From: Phycomyces nitens | Lineage: Eukaryota > Mucoromycota > Mucoromycetes > Mucorales > Phycomycetaceae | Assembly: GCA_022702545.1 (NCBI GenBank) | Contig: JAHRBC010000005.1 | Location: 4,673,501 to 4,737,500, forward strand | DNA: 64,000 bases | Reading direction: 5' to 3' | Shown here: positions 61,021-64,000 of the stretch, one piece after another | Layout: the number at the start of each line of letters is the position of its first letter | Position numbering within the stretch: position 1 is the first letter of the stretch | Notes under the pieces: generated by a model | What the model was told of the DNA's origin: nothing | The model's database searches: none | What the model saw: only the letters and a program-made list of their open reading frames with translations | Program-made: the position numbers and the translations under genes

Positions 61021-62540
61021 TTAGTAACGAGTCCTCATTTAAGCCCCTCCAAATAGTATATCAACACTACATTATTGTTATTCAGCTACTTGACCAAGAA
61101 AAGGCATATGATAGAGTACATCCTGAATATCTGAAGCGAGTCTTCAAACACTTTCGATTCCCAGATGTCATCATTCCCTGTATTTCTAAACTTTTCCTCT
61201 ATACTCACATCTCAATCGATGTCAATGGATTCGTATCACCTTCTATAGATCAACAACGAGGACTTCGCCAAGGAGATCCATTATCACCAGTACTGTTTAA
61301 TTTTGCCTTTGAACCTTTGCTTCGCCGATTGATCCATGACACTTCCTTTAATGGATTCAACATTCCCACACACAATCATAACACGCCTACACCACTACCT
61401 GTCAAACTCTTGGCTTATGTTGATGATGTCTTGGTTTTTCTTCATAACTCGACCGACCTTGATATCCTATATCAGCACTTGGACACATACTCTCGGGCCT
61501 CAAATGCACAAATAAACCTACACAAGACACAAGAGTTTTCGTTGTCTGGCGTCCCACTAACAGAATGGCAGAATATTCTTCGGATCAAGTCTATTATGGC
61601 ATGTCATGATCGCACCTCACCGTCTGCCCTGATATATCTGGGGTTTCCCTTGATTTCTTCCTTGGCTCAACGGGATCAGTTCTGTCAGTCACTTCTGCAA
61701 TTGGTGGAATCAGCATATCATACCCACTCGCAACGTTTACTCTCTCTACTTGGTCGTGCAACAGTTCTTAACACGTTTATCCTGTCATGCATATGGCATG
61801 TTCTTCGGGTTACAACTGTACCTCAACAGTTTTTTGTCAAACTAAGGTCAATTATGGGTCAGTTCCTTCGCCAAAAAATGTTTCCCGTGGCTAGTCTGGC
61901 CTCTTTGTGTTTTCCCCGATTACAAGGAGGATTGGGTATTTATAGATCCGCAAACCCACCAGAAAGCCCTTGCCATTCGATAGCTACAGACAATTATAGA
62001 TCAACAAAAATCTACATCATTTGTAACTCCATGGATAGAGCACACCCTTGATCCTAACCGAGCACAAGGTGATGTTCGACTTCTTCTGCTATTTCCATGT
62101 TTACGAAATTTTCAACTGCGATCTTCCCTGAATGCTCTTCACTCTATTTTGTCTGCTATGGATTCCATTTCGCAAGATTTCTCTTTTGTTACCGCTAGCT
62201 ACCCTACTTGTCTTTCTCTACAGATATTGGATATAGTTGTATTTTCTGATCCCTATGGACGTAGTAAATCAGGTTGGAAATGGCTTTTAGCGTCTGATAC
62301 ATTCATATACGATGAAAAACTCCAGGCAATCCGTCCTCGCACTCCTGACGAAAGGACACTATCACCATTACTCATTTACAAACTATTTCGAGATCTCGCT
62401 AAACAATGAGCTACACTTACCCCGTTTTTTTTTGGCGACCCACATTACCTCCACTTGAACATCCTTTGCTCGTTCTGCCTATAAACCCTCTGTCTGTTAG
62501 CTATTCTCCCTTTGTTACTGCTTTTCATACACGATGTGAT
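61021..62540 (+). mobile_element. LINE reverse-transcriptase fragment, YVDD type
   Basis: Plus-strand ORF2 piece. LLDQEKAYDRVHPEYL, RGLRQGDPLSPVLF and AYVDDVLVFL are the RT core motifs. ASNAQINLHKTQEFSL and YLGFPLISSL follow, then the post-RT helical part (LLGRATVLNTFILSCIWHVL, LQGGLGIY), and after a frame break a block starting MDSISQDFSF. The core is open over about 340 codons. It lacks the endonuclease, zinc finger and 3' UTR. The active-site motif is YVDD instead of the YADD seen in the 49 kb copy. Confidence 0.82.
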
Positions 62541-62728
62541 ACATAACTCTTTGTTTATTATAAAGATAAAAACCAACTAAAGAAACAGTTAGCTAAATAT
62601 AAAGATAAAATACTATGGATTTCCTACCGAAATAGAGATCGTTGGTTATGAAAGATTTGATGAGAATACGTATGAAAGTTAAAAAGGGTGAAGAAAAGAG
62701 GAAAGTTAAAAGTTGACTAAAATATATA
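62541..62728. other. Short spacer before the Tc1-like element
   Basis: Adenine-rich sequence, no coding pattern. It ends in the TA target dinucleotide (62727-62728). Confidence 0.5.
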
Positions 62729-64000
62729 CAGTCACTGGCAGTTGATTTACATACAGTAGCCTAAAATTAATTTTTTAAATTTGGATGGTCAACATTAAAC
62801 ATAGAAGTACTCCATTTATATTACTGTTAGAAACTCGTAGTTTTATGACAATATATTTTGAAGTATGTATTTTAAATAAAAACATAAAAAAAGACATATT
62901 TAATATTTTGTTGTGCCTCCTTTTGCATCTATTACAGCTTGACATCTATTTCTCATACTGCCAACTAAACGTCCTGCATACTCCAAGCTAAGTTTCTCCC
63001 ATTCTTCTCATAAGGCCACCTTCAAATCATTAAGAGACTTGATTATGGCTCTCCTCTTGTCCACAAGCATTTCTAAAGCATTCCATAAGTGCTCAATGGG
63101 GTTCAGATCAGGGCTTTGAGCAGGCCAGTACTCAAAACCTCTGATCAAATGAGTATCCTTCCACCATCGAGCATATCTACCTGTGTGGCAGCTTGCACCA
63201 TCTTCCTGAAGAAGGAAGTCTCTATCCTAACTTCTGGAAATGGTTGTGAACCATGGATGGAATGTGTTTGCCAAGATATCAACATATGTATCTTGGTTCA
63301 CAGTGTGCGGTTCCACGATCGTCAAAGGTCCAAATCCTCCAGCCCAGAAGCAGCCCCAAACCATTACTCCACCACCACCCTACTTCACTGTTGAGATGGT
63401 GTGTTGTTCCTCATATCTCTTACCAATTTTTTGAAGCACTCTCTTAGCACCATCATTGCCTTCCAGGCAGAAACGCGACTCGTCTGACCAGATTACATTT
63501 TTCCATTGATTATCAGACCAATTTACTCTTTCCAAAGCCCAACGAAGTCTGGCCTTCTTGTGTTTCTCTGTCAGTCTAGGTTTATGTGCTGCAATAAAAG
63601 ATTGGAAGTCTAATCGCTTGACAAAGGCGATTACAGTTTTTTTGGACACATTAATCTCCATGTTGGCTAATGACGTTTTGAGCTGATTATAGGATGCAAA
63701 TGGATCCTTTTGAATGGTCCTTTCCAGATGTTTATCTGCTCTGTCATCTAGTTTTCTTTTTGCTCCAGGTTGTTTTTTAGGGAAAGGGCAATCAAAAGTC
63801 TTGATGCGTTTGACAATTGTTTGCACACTAGACCTCAGTATCTCAACCATGTTCGCAATCTGCTGGAGAGAATGTTTGGCTTTGTAAAGGAAGTATACGC
63901 CCCAGTAGTTTCTATCTTTGCGGTTTTTATATGGTCCACGTATATTATGTTCTGATTCTTCAGATGCCATGTTCATTTGATTAATAAACTGATTGAGAAA
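62729..64000 (-). mobile_element. Tc1-like DNA transposon, cut by the window end
   Basis: The left terminal repeat starts CAGTCACTGGCAGTTGATTT after a TA. The transposase reads on the minus strand from 63976 to 62900. It has N-terminal helix-turn-helix-type segments (AKHSLQQIANMVEIL, KRIKTFDCPFPKKQ), then VIWSDESRF (first Asp), VMVWGCFWAGG, LLQEDGASCHTG (second Asp) and SPDLNPIEHLWN (Glu). In-frame stops at 63382-63380, 63229-63227 and 63010-63008 make this copy inactive. The right terminal repeat must lie beyond 64000. The spacing from the second Asp to the Glu is 35 residues. Confidence 0.88.

Overview
This 64 kb window is nuclear DNA of a filamentous fungus. It is AT-rich, and its genes are split by many short (about 45-130 nt) GT-AG introns. 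The proteins are fungal: a MedA/Medusa-type regulator, a Jsn1/Puf2-like RRM-PUF protein, Cut8/Sts1, CHL4/CENP-N, an AP-1-like bZIP and an Ssp1/CaMKK-like kinase. The transposon mix (non-LTR elements, a DIRS-like fragment, a Crypton/Ndc10-like remnant, Tc1-like and CACTA-like DNA elements) suggests an early-diverging lineage, most likely Mucoromycota (Mucorales-like). That placement is inference. All exon models below were built by hand from splice signals, reading phase and family knowledge.

Layout. 1-5.8 kb: MET6 (minus), RPL38 (plus) and a small prefoldin-like gene. 5.8-9.2 kb: empty AT-rich DNA. 9.2-16.5 kb: a transposon island with a 5'-truncated LINE tail (minus) abutting an almost full-length decayed LINE (plus). 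The full-length copy carries a solo LTR and a second insert, and is followed by a Tc1-like pseudogene. 17-28.8 kb: MedA-like gene, UBC13, a SAM methyltransferase, RPB9 and SPT6. 29-32.5 kb: a 387-bp MITE just upstream of SPT6, a Crypton/Ndc10-like remnant and a LINE tail.

33.7-46.9 kb is the gene-dense core: a 54-codon ORF, a PPxY membrane protein, a Jsn1-like PUF protein, Yippee, mitochondrial mL53, OLA1, CHL4/CENP-N, a CaMKK-like kinase and Cut8. 47.5-56 kb: a second TA-flanked inverted-repeat element, and a LINE copy (minus) whose reverse-transcriptase domain is split by a 1,750-bp CACTA-like element. A decayed gene of unknown family follows. 56.6-58.5 kb: the bZIP gene. 59.3-64 kb: LINE, DIRS and Tc1-like fragments.

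The host genes are mostly housekeeping: methionine synthesis, translation, transcription elongation, K63 ubiquitination, kinetochore and nuclear proteasome tethering. Several are divergent pairs with short shared promoters (UBC13/methyltransferase, mL53/OLA1, JSN1/Yippee) or convergent pairs (RPB9/SPT6, Yippee/mL53, OLA1/CHL4). I found no operon, CRISPR array, rRNA or convincing tRNA, and no clear new multi-gene system. The most notable items are the free-standing prefoldin-like microprotein gene beside RPL38, the nested insertions datable by exact empty-site reconstruction, and the small ORFs carried inside non-autonomous DNA elements.
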